64,000 bases of DNA, taken from the NCBI GenBank assembly GCA_020205615.1, contig CM035171.1:117928893-117992892 (forward strand). Reading direction: 5' to 3'. A program made the position numbers and the translations under genes. The notes below the pieces were generated by a model. That model was not told the DNA's origin and did not search any database. It saw only the letters and a list, made by a program, of their open reading frames with translations. The DNA is from Panax quinquefolius. Lineage: Eukaryota; Streptophyta; Magnoliopsida; Apiales; Araliaceae. Below are positions 24,310 to 35,591 of the stretch, piece by piece (position 1 is the first letter of the stretch; each line of letters starts with the position of its first letter).

Positions 24310-24532
24310 TAGGAAGGCATCTGATCTTATATTTTGGTTTGGAAATAAGTAGTATAATATTTTGTGTAAAATGATAAATGAATGGATGCTGAATGAAAAA
24401 AATGAAGCTGCCGGCAGCGACAAGGCAGGATGCGGAGGGGTGATAAGTGAGGAGCTGAGAAACAGCCCCCTAGCTAGCTTGACAACCCATCCCGGGGGAG
24501 TGGCTGATTCTGTTGCTAGCTGCAGGGGCTAG

Positions 24533-25435
24533 ACACAACGAGAGGACTTCATGATGAACTTGACCAACTACGTACTCATGAATAATGCATTAGATCAGAG
24601 GCTACAGATAGTGTTTCAGCTTGTAAATATGTTCGTTCAATGTGTTGTCCCTTTCCACTTTCCCCCTTCACTTTTGAAGCATGTATATATGTTTGTATCT
24701 TTCAGATTTATTGTATTTTTCGTAATGGAATGATGACAATTTATTAATTGTACATTCAGTTTGTATAAAAAATTTCCCCCATATTTCAAATCAATATATA
24801 TTTTAATTCCTTTCCAAATTGGGATCTTAATTGCACGGTGGGATAATGTGTTAATAATTGTTCATTTGTGCTGGAAATTAAACATCATTGCTTAAACTTA
24901 AAGCTTTAAAACATAAGTAAATGTTATGCAGGAGTACTTTGGAACGGGTACGTGAAGTAATGTACTTCATGATACTGATAAAAGGAATATTTTAGATTCT
25001 TTATACTTTTGAATGTTGAGAAAGTTAAATATAAAATAAAATTGCATAGCATATTATAATTTTAATAATACTCCGTCTCCATTAAATAAATACCATTATA
25101 TCAACAACTTTAATATATTTAATGATACGAACTGTTACATTTATGCTAATGAAATTATTAAGTACAATTTGAAATTCAAAGGGCAAAAAATTGCAAACAA
25201 GGGTTCTTACCATTTACGTATATATAAACAAGGGCCGGGGAAAGGAAAGAAAACATCGATCATCTGAATGATGAGTGTACAGTTCTTGAGATTGTTTCTT
25301 GAAAATGAAAATACACAAAACACAACAGTAGCCTGAAAAGGAGGTCTAAACTAAAAACCAAATAACCTACCTATCTATCTGTATATCCATCCTAAACAAA
25401 CAAAAAGGCTTCCTTCTTATACAGCATGTCTTTCC

Positions 25436-25489
<54 letters not shown>

Positions 25490-25644
25490 ATATTAATAGT
25501 ACACAAAATACATAAATAATCTTAATTTAAATACACCACCACCATATATCATCCATCATCGATCATTATATATAATTTCTTAATTTCTCTCCTCATTTTT
25601 CATTATCTCTCTCTCTCTCTCTCTGTGCAAAAATTACGAAAAAA
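24533..25644. other. Intergenic region and OVATE-gene leader with CT repeat
   Basis: The left part is AT-rich without a gene. A long (CT)n tract at about 25437-25486 and a shorter one at 25608-25623 precede the OVATE-family start codon at 25645. CT-rich leaders are common in plant genes and probably belong to the core promoter or 5' UTR. Confidence 0.55.
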
Positions 25645-26217
25645 ATGTTTATCTTCTCTTGGAAAAACTACCTATGCTTCTCAAAATTCAAATGCTTCCC
25701 AATGAGTACTCTTCCCCCACCTAATTCACCCTCAAACCAATCCCAAAATCCCTCAAAAACCCTAATCAAGAACTTCAATTCCCTCTACGACCTCCACTCC
25801 TCCTCCGCAGACCACGACTTATTCTCTTCTTCCTCCGACTACTCCTCCGATATCGATTACTCTCCCGACTTTGCCGCCGTCTTCGCCTCCCAACGCTTCT
25901 TTTTCTCCTCCCCCGGCTGCTCCAACTCCATCTTCCAATCTCCCAACTCCAACTCCGCCCCGCTGCCGGCCGATGACAAACTAGTCGCCAGCAGCATCTC
26001 CATTCATACCTATTCCCCGGACCCTTTTGTAGATTTCCGAGAATCCATGCAGGAGATGGTGGAAGCACGTGAGTTAACCGACTTAAAAGCCGATTGGAAC
26101 TTCTTGCATGAGCTTCTATTATGTTACCTTACCCTAAACCCTAAGCACACCCACAAGTTCATTTTAAAAGCCTTCTCCGATCTTCTCATTTCCCTCATGT
26201 CACCCACAACCACCTGA
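25645..26217 (+). CDS. OVATE family protein (transcriptional repressor)
   Basis: An intronless frame of 190 residues. The N-terminus (FSWKNYLCFSKFKCFP) fits the short OFP subgroup that starts with a WKNxxxCF motif, so I keep the first ATG; the alternative is 25702. The middle is Ser/Asp-rich and of low complexity. The C-terminal OVATE domain, about residues 125-185, is complete: DPFVDFRESMQEMVEARELT, then WNFLHELLLCYLTLNPKHTH and FILKAFSDLLISL. OVATE family proteins are plant-only nuclear repressors that bind TALE homeodomain proteins and shape organ growth through hormone and cytoskeletal pathways. The position beside SECE1 matches Arabidopsis OFP11 (At4g14860, from memory), so it is probably of the OFP11/12 group. 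The upstream CT-repeat leader lies within 210 bases. Confidence 0.9.
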   Translation: MFIFSWKNYLCFSKFKCFPMSTLPPPNSPSNQSQNPSKTLIKNFNSLYDLHSSSADHDLFSSSSDYSSDIDYSPDFAAVFASQRFFFSSPGCSNSIFQSPNSNSAPLPADDKLVASSISIHTYSPDPFVDFRESMQEMVEARELTDLKADWNFLHELLLCYLTLNPKHTHKFILKAFSDLLISLMSPTTT

Positions 26218-26958
26218 CACTTTCCGCGAAATTGAAGACCGCCACCATTGCACCGCTTCATCATGACGGCGATTTGTTTAAACATTTTTTAGTTAATATA
26301 TATCTTAAGGGCCGGGGAACATGCATGATTTAACCAAGAAAAGCGTGGGAGGTTAATATTACATCGATGCATGTAATTTTTTGTAATGTACTGTAAAATG
26401 TTGAGTATTATATGCTAGGAAAGGATGTTTTTTCTCGGTTGTTTAAATGTGTTTTAATTTCTTGGAAAAACTTTGATTAGTGCTAATCAAGGTTTGTTGG
26501 TTGATTAATTGAAATGTTTGATTTTGGAGTGCTTCGATTATTGTCCTCAATTTTGTATGTGGTCCAGCTAGTCCAGTCCATACAACTTTTAACATGCATG
26601 TTGGGTAGCTTAAGCCTATATTTTGTCCTCTATCAAGAAATGTACTCCAACTAATTAACTACGTTTGGCTCTATTTGTATTGTTATTGTGAGAAAAGTTT
26701 AAATTTTCTACCACGTCTTTTGTTTTCTATCTTTAATAGTGTTGTCATGTAGTATAATATAGTGATTAATTTTTAGTTATTTTTTAAAAAGTACTTTACA
26801 TTATATATTACAATAAATTTATGCTTAATTATAATTGTAAAGTTTATCAACATATAAGATTAGTATGAATTGTAGGACTTCAATTATTACACATCTTTTA
26901 AAAAATTACTATTAATACTCTCCATATAATTGGTAATAAGAAAGTCAATATAAACATT

Positions 26959-27001
<43 letters not shown>

Positions 27002-27017
27002 AATTTTTCTAGATAAG

Positions 27018-27131
27018 CATAAAAATTGGACATGAGTTTATTTGAACTTCATTTATTTATATTTTTATCCACTATTAGAAGTTAAAATACAATTAAATAA
27101 AATTCAAATACACTCATGTCCAATTTTTATG
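27018..27131. repeat. Hairpin-forming inverted repeat, 29-nt arms
   Basis: The left arm 27018-27046 and right arm 27103-27131 are inverted copies with one mismatch (left CATAAAAATTGGACATGAGT, right its complement). The similarity continues more weakly outward by about 15 bases on each side, next to a TA microsatellite. The loop is 56 bases. The small size could let the transcript form a miRNA-like hairpin, but it is most simply a MITE. Confidence 0.6.
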
Positions 27132-27490
27132 TCCACATAAAATTTTTGTATTGAGAAACATCAGTATGATCTGCTATCCATTCTAGTATTTTGCAAACCA
27201 GTTATATAGAACCTTAATTCCAGAATGATTTTGCCACGTCAGCATCTTGGTCAACCAAGTTATGGACTTGTTTGACTGAGTCAATCACTTACATATATGC
27301 ATGGATTAACTGTTAGAAATTTGTGCCTGCTTGTATATCAAATGTTCCATCCGTTTCGAAGTATAAAATTAATATTAACTTTTAAAAAATTAATTCTAAA
27401 TATTTTCAAATTTCAATATCATTCCAAACAAACATGATTCTAGTAATCGAGTTAAAATATATATACACACTCAGAAGTAAAATAGTACTA

Positions 27491-27750
27491 CTTCCGTCCC
27501 AATTTAATTGTTCAGTTTTGACTTTTTAAAATCAAATTGACCATTTTTAAAACTAATCTTTTTACTATTTTTGCTAAAATATAGGTGAAGAGATTATAAC
27601 CAAAAGAAAGTATATACAATTTATTACTAATCCTAATTTTTATAATTTTAGAAATAAATTTATATATGCTTAATTATTAATTCTAAAATAGTCAATTTAA
27701 CTTAAAAAATTCAAAGCCCGAACAGCTTAATTTTATTTTACGGAGAAAGA
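27491..27750. mobile_element. Stowaway-like MITE, degenerate
   Basis: Left end CTTCCGTCCCAATTTAATTG and a matching inverted end near 27690-27750 (AATTTAACTTAAAAAATTC...TTACGGAG). Inner arms AATTGACC and AGTCAATTTAA pair. The right boundary is uncertain by some bases. Confidence 0.4.
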
Positions 27751-27882
27751 TAAAATTTTTTTCTATCGTCTTTATATATTATTTTTAACTAATTCTCATA
27801 CATTGTAGCATAATTAGGGGTTTTGTTTCTCATAAGTCGTGATATGAAGATTGTTCATACTCTTTGTATGGCACTATTATGT

Positions 27883-28083
27883 TCTCTCCGTTGCATAATA
27901 AACATTTTAATTTGATTTTCATAATTAAATTGATTATTTTTTAAATTAATAAATCTTAAACTTGATCATAATAAACTATAGAGAATTTAAAAATTTTATA
28001 TAAATATTTTAAATTAATAATTTTAAAAATAATTAATTTAATTATAAAAATTAAATTAAGACATTTATTATGGGAGGAAGGGA
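27883..28083. mobile_element. Stowaway-like MITE
   Basis: The left arm TCTCCGTTGCATAATAAAC continues into ATTTTAATTTGATTTTCATAA. The right arm, reverse complemented, reads CCCTTCCTCCCATAATAAAT then GTCTTAATTTAA. The arms match over roughly 45 bases with several differences. It is AT-rich and non-coding. Confidence 0.5.
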
Positions 28084-29075
28084 TTACTTCTTTTACCCAT
28101 ATATTAAGATTCAAGAAAGTATAATATATGTTTACATTCACCCTTTCTCATACACAAATGCGGGGCGGCAGCTTGTTGGTGTTAGGCACAGTTGGACAAG
28201 AAATATGCAAAAACCAGCAACTAGAAAGGAGATCATAGAATAGTAGATTAACTACTCCTATGTATTGCGAATTTTATTTTTTTTTAAATTATAATTGTGA
28301 TGTATATCTAAATTAGGATTATAATATCGCTAAAGTATATCAAATATTTTCTCGATCTGTTCTATAATAAATTTTCTAATTTAATTTTAATGATTAAATT
28401 GGTCATTTTAAAAATAAATAATTATATATATATATATATATATATAATTTTTAAATTACGTAACTTGACATTTTTAATAATTTATTATGATTATAATCTC
28501 AAAACGTATATGTTGATTTTTTTTTAAAGATTTATTCATTTTTAAAATTGTTAATGTAACCGTGAAAGTATAAATTGTCAGTACTACTGTATGGGCCGGA
28601 TAGGACATCTCAATCAACTCTAATTCAAAAAAATGATCGATCCGGTATATCCACCTTTTATTCAAAGAAGTGATAGTATTAATTGGACCCCACTACTATT
28701 TGAAATTGGACCTTGCAGTTGCAGAACACAATCCATTCACTACATTACAGATGGTAAATAGTTGTTTCAGATTTTGAATTTATTTCAGTTGAGGAGATGC
28801 AAGTAGAAGAGCAATTCAATTACACAGAAACAGATTCAGAAGATACAAGTGAGGGTTGGCCGGCTTGTCTCACTAGTTTAACAGAGAACTTGGGTACAGT
28901 CGTAAATTCGAAAGTTTTGAGACTTGAAACAGCATAGGAGCCACTGACTGCAGGCGTAAATTTGTTTCAAAAGTTTTGTTCGGAATTAATTAGGAAAATG
29001 TATAAGCAGTTAACTATAGCCAATGCGATTTTCAACTAAAACAAATTTAAAAGGAAAAAGTCAAAAAAGGTAATA

Positions 29076-29320
29076 CTCCCTCTCTCCGTCTCTCAAAATT
29101 TATATTAATTTTTTTTTTAATTAAATTGATCAATTTTAAAATTAAGAATTAAATATATTTATTTATATTTTCAAACTCAAAAAAAATTGAAGTTGATAAT
29201 AAATTTGACATAAGAAAATTATAGTTTCTCCACTTAATACTAAAAATTTTGATTACAAAAATAGTCGACTTGACAATAAAAAATCAAACTAAGCCAAAAT
29301 ATTTTGAAGAGACGGGAGAG
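29076..29320. mobile_element. Stowaway MITE upstream of SECE1
   Basis: The left end CTCCCTCTCTCCGTCTCTCA and the reverse complement of the right end, CTCTCCCGTCTCTTCAAAAT, are the CTCCCTCCGTcxC-type termini of Stowaway. TA flanks both ends (29074-29075 and 29321-29322). The element ends 157 bases before the SECE1 start codon, so it lies in the promoter. Confidence 0.65.
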
Positions 29321-29478
29321 TAGTATTTTATCATTTTGCCATTTTTCAACGTGCCAAATGGAGCCTAGGAGATTAGATCCGGCTCGACCCAATTCTAACA
29401 CCAAAATCCGAGTCATTTTTCCGTCATCCAATCCCAAACAGAACATTGCTATTGCTATTTGCTAAGCTATACACAGAA

Positions 29479-29982
29479 ATGGCACTCTCAATGTCCCAAT
29501 TTCCGGTCTCATCATCATCCTTTATCTCAACCATTCATCCGAACATCTCCTCAAAAATCAAACCATTCCCAATTTTCAGGACCCAATCCACCAAAAACCC
29601 TACAACTAGAAAGAAGCAATTCACCATCATCAATGCCATTGAAGAACCCAAAAGCAGCAGCCTGTCTGAAGAAGAATCTGAATCTGAAATTTTGAGTACC
29701 CAACAAAAAAAAGAAGACGAATTATCTGAACTGGGCTCGGAAATTAACAAGGCAATGAAGGAGAGAGAAAGCGGCCAAGGAGGTGGAAATTTTTGGAGCG
29801 GAGTGGGCGAGGAGATTGGAGAAATTGAGTGGCCGCCGTTCAATAAAGTGTTGGGCATCACTGGGGTTGTGCTTGGCGTTATTGCCGGTTCGAGTGTCGT
29901 TTTGCTAAGTGTTAATGCCGTTCTGGCTGAGCTCTCTGATCAAGTTTTTACTGGAAGAGGCTTTCAGGATTTCTTTGGTTGA
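29479..29982 (+). CDS. SECE1: Preprotein translocase subunit SecE1, chloroplastic
   Basis: An intronless frame of 167 residues. Residues 1 to about 55 are Ser/Thr-rich and basic with few acidic residues, as in a chloroplast transit peptide. An acidic middle (EEESESEILS, DELSELGSEINKAM) follows. The C-terminal SecE domain holds the conserved amphipathic helix GVGEEIGEIEWPPFNKVLG and one hydrophobic membrane helix, GVVLGVIAGSSVVLLSVNAV, then LAELSDQVFTGRGFQDFFG. This is the plant SECE1 layout. SecE1 sits in the thylakoid membrane and with SCY1 forms the channel that inserts or exports proteins such as cytochrome f. The ATG at 29479 is preferred to 29446 because it begins the transit-peptide-like sequence. 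Neighbouring OVATE and OAS-TL genes agree with the order around At4g14870 (from memory). Confidence 0.92.
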   Translation: MALSMSQFPVSSSSFISTIHPNISSKIKPFPIFRTQSTKNPTTRKKQFTIINAIEEPKSSSLSEEESESEILSTQQKKEDELSELGSEINKAMKERESGQGGGNFWSGVGEEIGEIEWPPFNKVLGITGVVLGVIAGSSVVLLSVNAVLAELSDQVFTGRGFQDFFG

Positions 29983-30952
29983 TGGAGGAGAAAGGAAAAG
30001 ATCAGGCGTCCATGAAAGTGGCTCTAGCCATTTGTTTAGCTCCAATATTTTTAAGGATTGGGAATTTTGAGCTTTTGGAGTTTTGGGCAAACTTGTGGCA
30101 TGCGCCGAAAGTCTTCATTTTGAGAGTTTTCCCTTTTTTTCGATTTGCTGGTGCAATTTTATTTAGTTAAATGTAGAGCAATACATGCAAAGCATGAACA
30201 TAATAAGATTCAAAGCATGAAGAATATAAAAATGATTTATTATGGTTTTGCAACTACAATTTAAACTGTTGTTGTAACGAATATATATATATATATATAT
30301 ATGAAAAAAATGTATATACACAGTTGTGTCGCCTAATTCAACCGTTACTATAAATATTCTGGTCTATGACAACAGTAAAACCGTGTCATAACACGATTGT
30401 GTACTATGGTTCGAAAGCCATGCTCGCTTACCAGTTTTAAGCTCTACACAACAACGATCAATAGAGGAGCTCTTGTGCATACTACATACAGACTTTACTA
30501 AAGCTGGCATTTGCAGAAGGATCAGGCAATAACTGCACATCTAGTGTTGGAAAAGCTGCGACATTCCTCACCTAATAGGTGGGTTTTGTTTAGTGCGGGC
30601 ATACATGTATTGCACCTATTATGTAATCAAAATTTGTGCATGCTCCAATAGAAATTAAAGCTTTTCATACGGATTCAATAAGAACAAATGCCAGACCATG
30701 GATTAATAAAGTCAACAAACTCTAAAACAGGTCACCAAATATCCAATGAAGTTTATAATCCCCTAATAAGGGCCAACATAAACAGATGCTGAGAAAATTG
30801 GACAGTGTAATCTGGACGAACAATCATACATTTTACACTAGAATCCTTGTCAACAAATAACCAGGTAGCAAAAATCCTAAAACACATAAGAGGGGTAAAA
30901 TAACCAAGTAGAATAGCACATTTCAAGTAAATTTGATAGAACAAAACTAGTC
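29983..30952. other. Intergenic region between convergent genes
   Basis: This contains the 3' UTRs of SECE1 and of prefoldin 2. A (TA)n tract lies at about 30281-30302. No other gene is seen. Confidence 0.6.
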
Positions 30953-31384
30953 TTATTCACTTGCACCTGCAGGACCAACAAGGACTCCCTGTGCAGAGCC
31001 TTCCTTCTTGCTACTATCATCTTTCACTTCATCACCTTTTCTGATCCTAATCTTGTATTTAGCCTCAAAATCAGAAAGTTCCTTCTTCTTCTTTTCCAGT
31101 GCCTCATTCAGCCGAGCAATTACCATCTCAAGCCCTTCTTTATTGTGCTGGACGGCTGGCAAGACCTCTTTAATGGTTCTCTCCACCAACACACCACCAA
31201 TCATGCGGTAGCACCGTCGAGATTGATCTAGAGGCTTTATGGCATTGATTACCAAAGAGTGCTCACTCACCTCCATCTCTAGTTCGGTTATTTTTGAGTA
31301 AACTTGGTTGATGTCAGCCCTCATGTTGCCATATATGGTGGCAACTGCTTGCTCATTAACTGGTTCATCAGCTTTGCTAGCCAT
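30953..31384 (-). CDS. PFD2: Prefoldin subunit 2
   Basis: One coding exon of 143 residues. It has the beta-type prefoldin layout: an N-terminal helix (NQVYSKITELEMEVSEHSLV), the double beta-hairpin region AIKPLDQSRRCYRMIGGVLV with ERTIKEVLPAV, and a C-terminal helix (RLNEALEKKKKELSDFEAKY). The CYRMIGGVLVERTVKEVLP segment is diagnostic for PFD2. Prefoldin is a cytosolic heterohexamer that captures nascent actin and tubulin and hands them to the CCT chaperonin. The coding exon is preceded, four bases before the ATG, by a strong acceptor (TTTTTTTATCAG), so an intron lies in the 5' UTR. From memory the Arabidopsis locus is At3g22480, next to SMP and OAS-TL genes as here. Confidence 0.93.
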   Translation of the reverse strand: MASKADEPVNEQAVATIYGNMRADINQVYSKITELEMEVSEHSLVINAIKPLDQSRRCYRMIGGVLVERTIKEVLPAVQHNKEGLEMVIARLNEALEKKKKELSDFEAKYKIRIRKGDEVKDDSSKKEGSAQGVLVGPAGASE

Positions 31385-31431
31385 ATTACTGATAAAAAAA
31401 ACGACAACAGGATATATTATAATATAATATT

Positions 31432-31495
31432 CAGTTTCACAATATGCAGTAAGAAAATAATTACAGTTTCACAATATGCAGTAAGAAAATAATTA
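31432..31495. repeat. Perfect 32-bp tandem duplication
   Basis: Two identical units (each starting CAGTTTCACAATATGCAG) lie at 31432-31463 and 31464-31495, about 45 bases upstream of the PFD2 coding exon. Exact identity suggests a recent slip or an assembly duplication. Confidence 0.85.
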
Positions 31496-32143
31496 CCACC
31501 TGCAGAAGCTTAATGCAACCAGAGCATACATAGTTTCAAAATACAATGATAATATCACGCTGAACAAAAAAATGGTAAAGAAGAGAGAAAAAAAGTTGGA
31601 ATTTTAAAGAATGCCTCTAAAGTTGAAAAGTTTACATCCCAATAAAAGTTAATGCCGACTTCAAATAGAATATGAACTATAGAGAGCCTTAGTCAAAATG
31701 ATACTCTCAATAAGAGATTTGTTATCCAACAATGCAACTTTAAATTGCACATATCATTTTTGTTGGAGATCGATTAACGTAAAATGGATATGTTATGCAA
31801 TACACAATTCACAATGATTCATGAAATATGTCTAACATTATTTTCTCACCGTAAGTTAAACAATTATTAAAATTATATAAGACCAAAATAACAATTATAT
31901 AATTATATAATTTTCTTTCTTTTACGATGTATTACAAATTTTATAGTTTACAATTATAGACTTATAGTGTATAACAATTATAGTTTATAATTTTATTTGA
32001 TTTTTAGATCATAATAACAATTGATTTTATTATTACACAGTGAATTAAGATTATGGGTAAGAAAGATCCTGCATGGAAATATGCATTAGAGCAATTTTTG
32101 TAAGAAAATTTGGTAAAGGAGAGATTACAAGATTAAAAAATCA

Positions 32144-33835
32144 TCCACCCTCGACCAAACCCCATTAGACTCAAGGAGGAAAGACCCTTGGCCCCTTCCC
32201 CCCCGGAAGGAAAAATATTCTTTCAGAAAATTATCAATATTCTAGACCGACCAAGTATCATTTTGTGTTTCATCTTTAATATATGCCGTACTATGAACCA
32301 AATAGATAAACTGCAACATCAGCTCAGTCATTTTGGTGGTTGAAAATGGTGGTCGACTCTCTAAAAGCGCAATGAATTTCCGCATGCATAGAATTAGGAT
32401 CCATAATATGACAATAAAGCTCCCTTTGGATAGAAAAATCATCTTGGTGATAGGAAAAAGAATGTTTTTATTTTGAATGAATTGCAGACATATGTTTTAA
32501 TATTGATCCATTGATTGGTGGATCGTGATATGGAGATGAAGCTCGTAATTAAGAAACTTTGCAAAGTGAAGATTCGAGTTTAACTTGCTCATCTTGAGGT
32601 GTGAGCGTAATTGGAGTACTTTTAGTCACGATTTATTAGATATAATCATATAAATCATTTATTAAGATTTTATGAGATCCGACATCATCACTAATGCTAA
32701 ATTACTTGTAATATAGATACATACAAAGAGAAGGAATCGACTTTCCGCATCCGGAACTCATGGGCTTACATTATGTATAATAAAAAGCGAAAGATCGGCA
32801 TCTCAAGAAAAGCATTAACGGAAGAAGAAGAAGATCCATTGGTTGTTGAAAATGTGTCATCCGATAAAGAGTGGATTCATGGGGAAATGATGAAAAATAT
32901 ATCTGGACCGACTTCCGGGAATGATGATATGGAGGGAGGTGAAAGGACTCGTGGGAATGAGAAGCAGTTGGGGGAGAAGAGGCGAGGGAGATTACACTGG
33001 AGGGCAAGGGACTCGGGGAACAAGTAGTAAACAAGGAAGTCGAGAGAGAGAAACACTTTGCCATCAAAAACTATGTCAAAAGGTTAGTGTCATTACTTAA
33101 GTTGCTTTTTAAAGTGTTCTTTAAAAAATATATTCATTTCGATTAAATATATATTCACTTGTTTATTTATAGATAAAGGGAAGGATTGTGATTGGTTGAT
33201 GAAGAACACGAGTTTGAGGATCTTAGCACCGTAAATGAGGAGGAAGACGGAGCAATTAGATACGATGATGATTCCATGGAGGATCCTCTTAGTGATGATA
33301 GTGATGATGGTGATGGGGATGATGATCTAGATTTGATCCATTATTCAAGCCATTAGATACAATGATACATTACTTACATAGTGATGGATGATCACTATAT
33401 AAGTACTTGATGATATTATGTTGTTTTGATGTTTTGTAATGATACATTACTACGCGTTGGTTATTTATGTCTCCTATGACCTTAATTGTAATGATGAATT
33501 ATAACTGTGGGGTTAATAAGACCAAAATGGCTTGGTTGCATTAGAGTCCACCCTCACCAAACGCCATTCCTTGGCCCTTCCCCCAGGAAGGAAAAATATT
33601 CTTCAGAAAATTATCAATATTCTAGACCAGACCAAGTATCATTTTGTGTTTCATCTTTAATATATGCCGCACAATGAACCAAATAGATAAACTGCAACAT
33701 CAGCTCAGTCATTTGGTGGTTGAAAATGGTGGTTTAACTCTCAAACACAATGATTTTCCGCATGCATAGAATTAGGATCCGCAATATGACAAATAAAATG
33801 TTTATTATTTTGACTTTTCCATTTAATTGCAGATA
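32144..33835. repeat. Direct duplication flanking an inserted segment
   Basis: About 32144-32492 and 33547-33835 are direct copies (TCCACCCTC..., GGAAGGAAAAATATTC, AATTATCAATATTCTAGACC, ACTGCAACATCAGCTCAGTC). They differ by a few substitutions and small indels. Between them lie about 1.05 kb of other sequence. That sequence includes an 84-residue basic/acidic frame at 32773-33027 and a short acidic frame at about 33200-33355 (YDDDSMEDPLSDDSDDGDGD). The middle may be a captured gene or transposon fragment; I do not recognise the family. Confidence 0.6.
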
Positions 33836-35591
33836 CCATTTTATGTTGAACCTAAAGAATACAAACATTAACAGCCAACTTCAAAGACTACAAGGAGGTA
33901 TGCACATTAAATCCACGACGCAAACTATGCAATTTTAAATTGCAAGAAGATATATAGCTATTTTCAACCAGCAAAGAATATGCAAGCAACAGAAACGCAA
34001 AAAATACATAAGACATGACCAATTAAGCCCAGAGTATTAAACCCACATTCATTCACCCACGCCCCTTAAAAGGTAAAGACACATTCTTTATCATGGGAAA
34101 TATATCAACCCCACCCAAGCACCAACTTTTTAAAGACCGTATTTCTTGTATTGTAAGGGAGCATTAATTGTTGGGGAACGGTACTAAGACAAACATGTAT
34201 ACAGACATACAGTATAGGATGCACAATTCTTAATCCATTAAAACAGAGACCAAAGAGCTTAAGGAAAGCTAACATAAACCTCAACATCATCTGAGTAGAA
34301 GAAACAAGAGGAAGAAAACGGAAAAATGAAAGGGAGGGAGGGAGGGAGGGGGGGTGGTGGAAGGGGAATTACAATGCTGCATCAGACAAAAGTAAGAGAG
34401 TGAAAAGATAATCACTTTTCCCTTCAGGACTTCTCTTCTTTTGATGTCATATCACCGGTTTAAACTACAGCATGATCCACCATCTACAGTTCTTTCAGAT
34501 GAATACTAAAGAAGACTGCAAAAGTCATTCCCTATATTATTTATCTAAGTTCATGTTCTCCATAACTGCACCAACAGTTATCACTTTCTCTTCTGTCCAT
34601 TAAAGTATCAACTTACTCATCCACAATAGATGGAATAGTACTTCCTCAACTAGAATCTTATGCTATTATTTTATTTTTACTTCTCTTCCGCATTTCTGAA
34701 TAGCTCCAATTTGAACTTGTAAGTTTTCAGAGAATTTCTAGTTAACACCGTCTTCTTTATAAGTAATTTATCATTAAAATTACAACTTTTATAAGGGGCT
34801 TCTCCAACTATGGTTGTTAACGGCTTCTAAGTGATAAGTGAAGGTTTAAGCCAATTACACCAAGGAACTTGAAAAAGGAAAGGAATGATCTACATTATAA
34901 TCCCTTCATCCTTAAAATTTAAAAATGAACAATAAAAATAAGTTGGAGAATCAGGGGAGAGTAGGCTTTGATGATTGCAAGCCAGAAGTAGCAGTTATTA
35001 TGCTTTCTCCCATACAAGAAGAAAACTCCCTTGGAATCCATCTTATTTTTCTCATCATATAACCAACCATCCCCTAGTTAATTACTTACTAAAATAAACT
35101 AAAAATAGCTCAATATACACATTTGGAGATATATCTATCTTGTTACTAAAAATCCTAAAATGAAGAAAACAATTCCAAGTTAAAGGGAGAGATAGATAAT
35201 GCATCACCATAGATCTCTTTATCCACTCAGATATTTAGCTATCAATCAAGAAATTATACCCCTATTATACAAATTTATATCCAATATTCATCACGTGTTT
35301 CCGAAATTAAAACCAACAAAGTAGAAACATTAATAACATTTCAGACCCACGGAGAGCATTGAGAGCCTCCGATCATCCCATTGAGTTTTCTTATTTACTC
35401 CATTTATACTATCAAAATTTGATTATCAAACACAAAACAAAAAACCCCAGATAGAATTGAATGCTGGTAAGCCTCAAAACCACTACAAATGAAGTATAAC
35501 AAAAGAAAAACCCAGTCTTTTGTCTACATGCTTTACTTTAAGTCCGTATAGTAGAAAAAGAACATAGAAGAGAGAGAAAATAATTACTCAC

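Larger units (their letters stand above)
22733..24532 (+). pseudogene. Seed maturation protein (SMP/LEA D-34 type) pseudogene
   Basis: Three decayed exons are readable. Exon 1 (22733-23066) begins well with MSQEQPRRPQVDKEP and YGHVLPVAGELADK but meets TGA at 22841. The rest of the SMP domain is spread over all frames: ASAENTVL, QTQKGGPAAVMQS, ERAGLVAHDQVSDVAGEEGV and TDLPGRRIFTETVGGQ up to a donor at 23067. Exon 2 (about 23728-23918) has YKPEDGSDAAAI, AEVRATGSNDITP, LAATAQSAATHN and KVKLGTDLT, again with shifts. Exon 3 (about 24408-24532) has ATRQDAEG, then after another shift ISEELRNSPLASLTTHPGGV and ADSVAS before a stop. SMP proteins are hydrophilic LEA proteins that protect desiccating seeds. 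Several indels, a MITE in intron 2 and a foldback element in intron 1 show long neglect. The order matches At3g22490/22500 beside TSR2. Confidence 0.85.
26218..29075. other. Intergenic region rich in small MITEs
   Basis: No gene is seen over 2.8 kb. The stretch contains a TA microsatellite (26960-26999), a perfect-arm foldback (27018-27131) and several Stowaway-like elements (about 27491-27750, 27883-28083, and a weak one at about 28350-28490 with a TA tract inside). Short frames here have no recognisable similarity. Confidence 0.6.
31389..35591 (-). other. Probable 5'-UTR intron of PFD2 (4.2 kb)
   Basis: The acceptor is at 31389-31390, just before the PFD2 ATG. The nearest plausible donor on the minus strand is CATAT/GTGAGT at 35591. 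The stretch between holds no intact gene. It contains a perfect 32-bp tandem duplication, a ~270-bp direct duplication flanking a charged reading frame, and a G-rich run at 34336-34357. Assignment as one intron is inference and needs transcript data. Confidence 0.4.
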
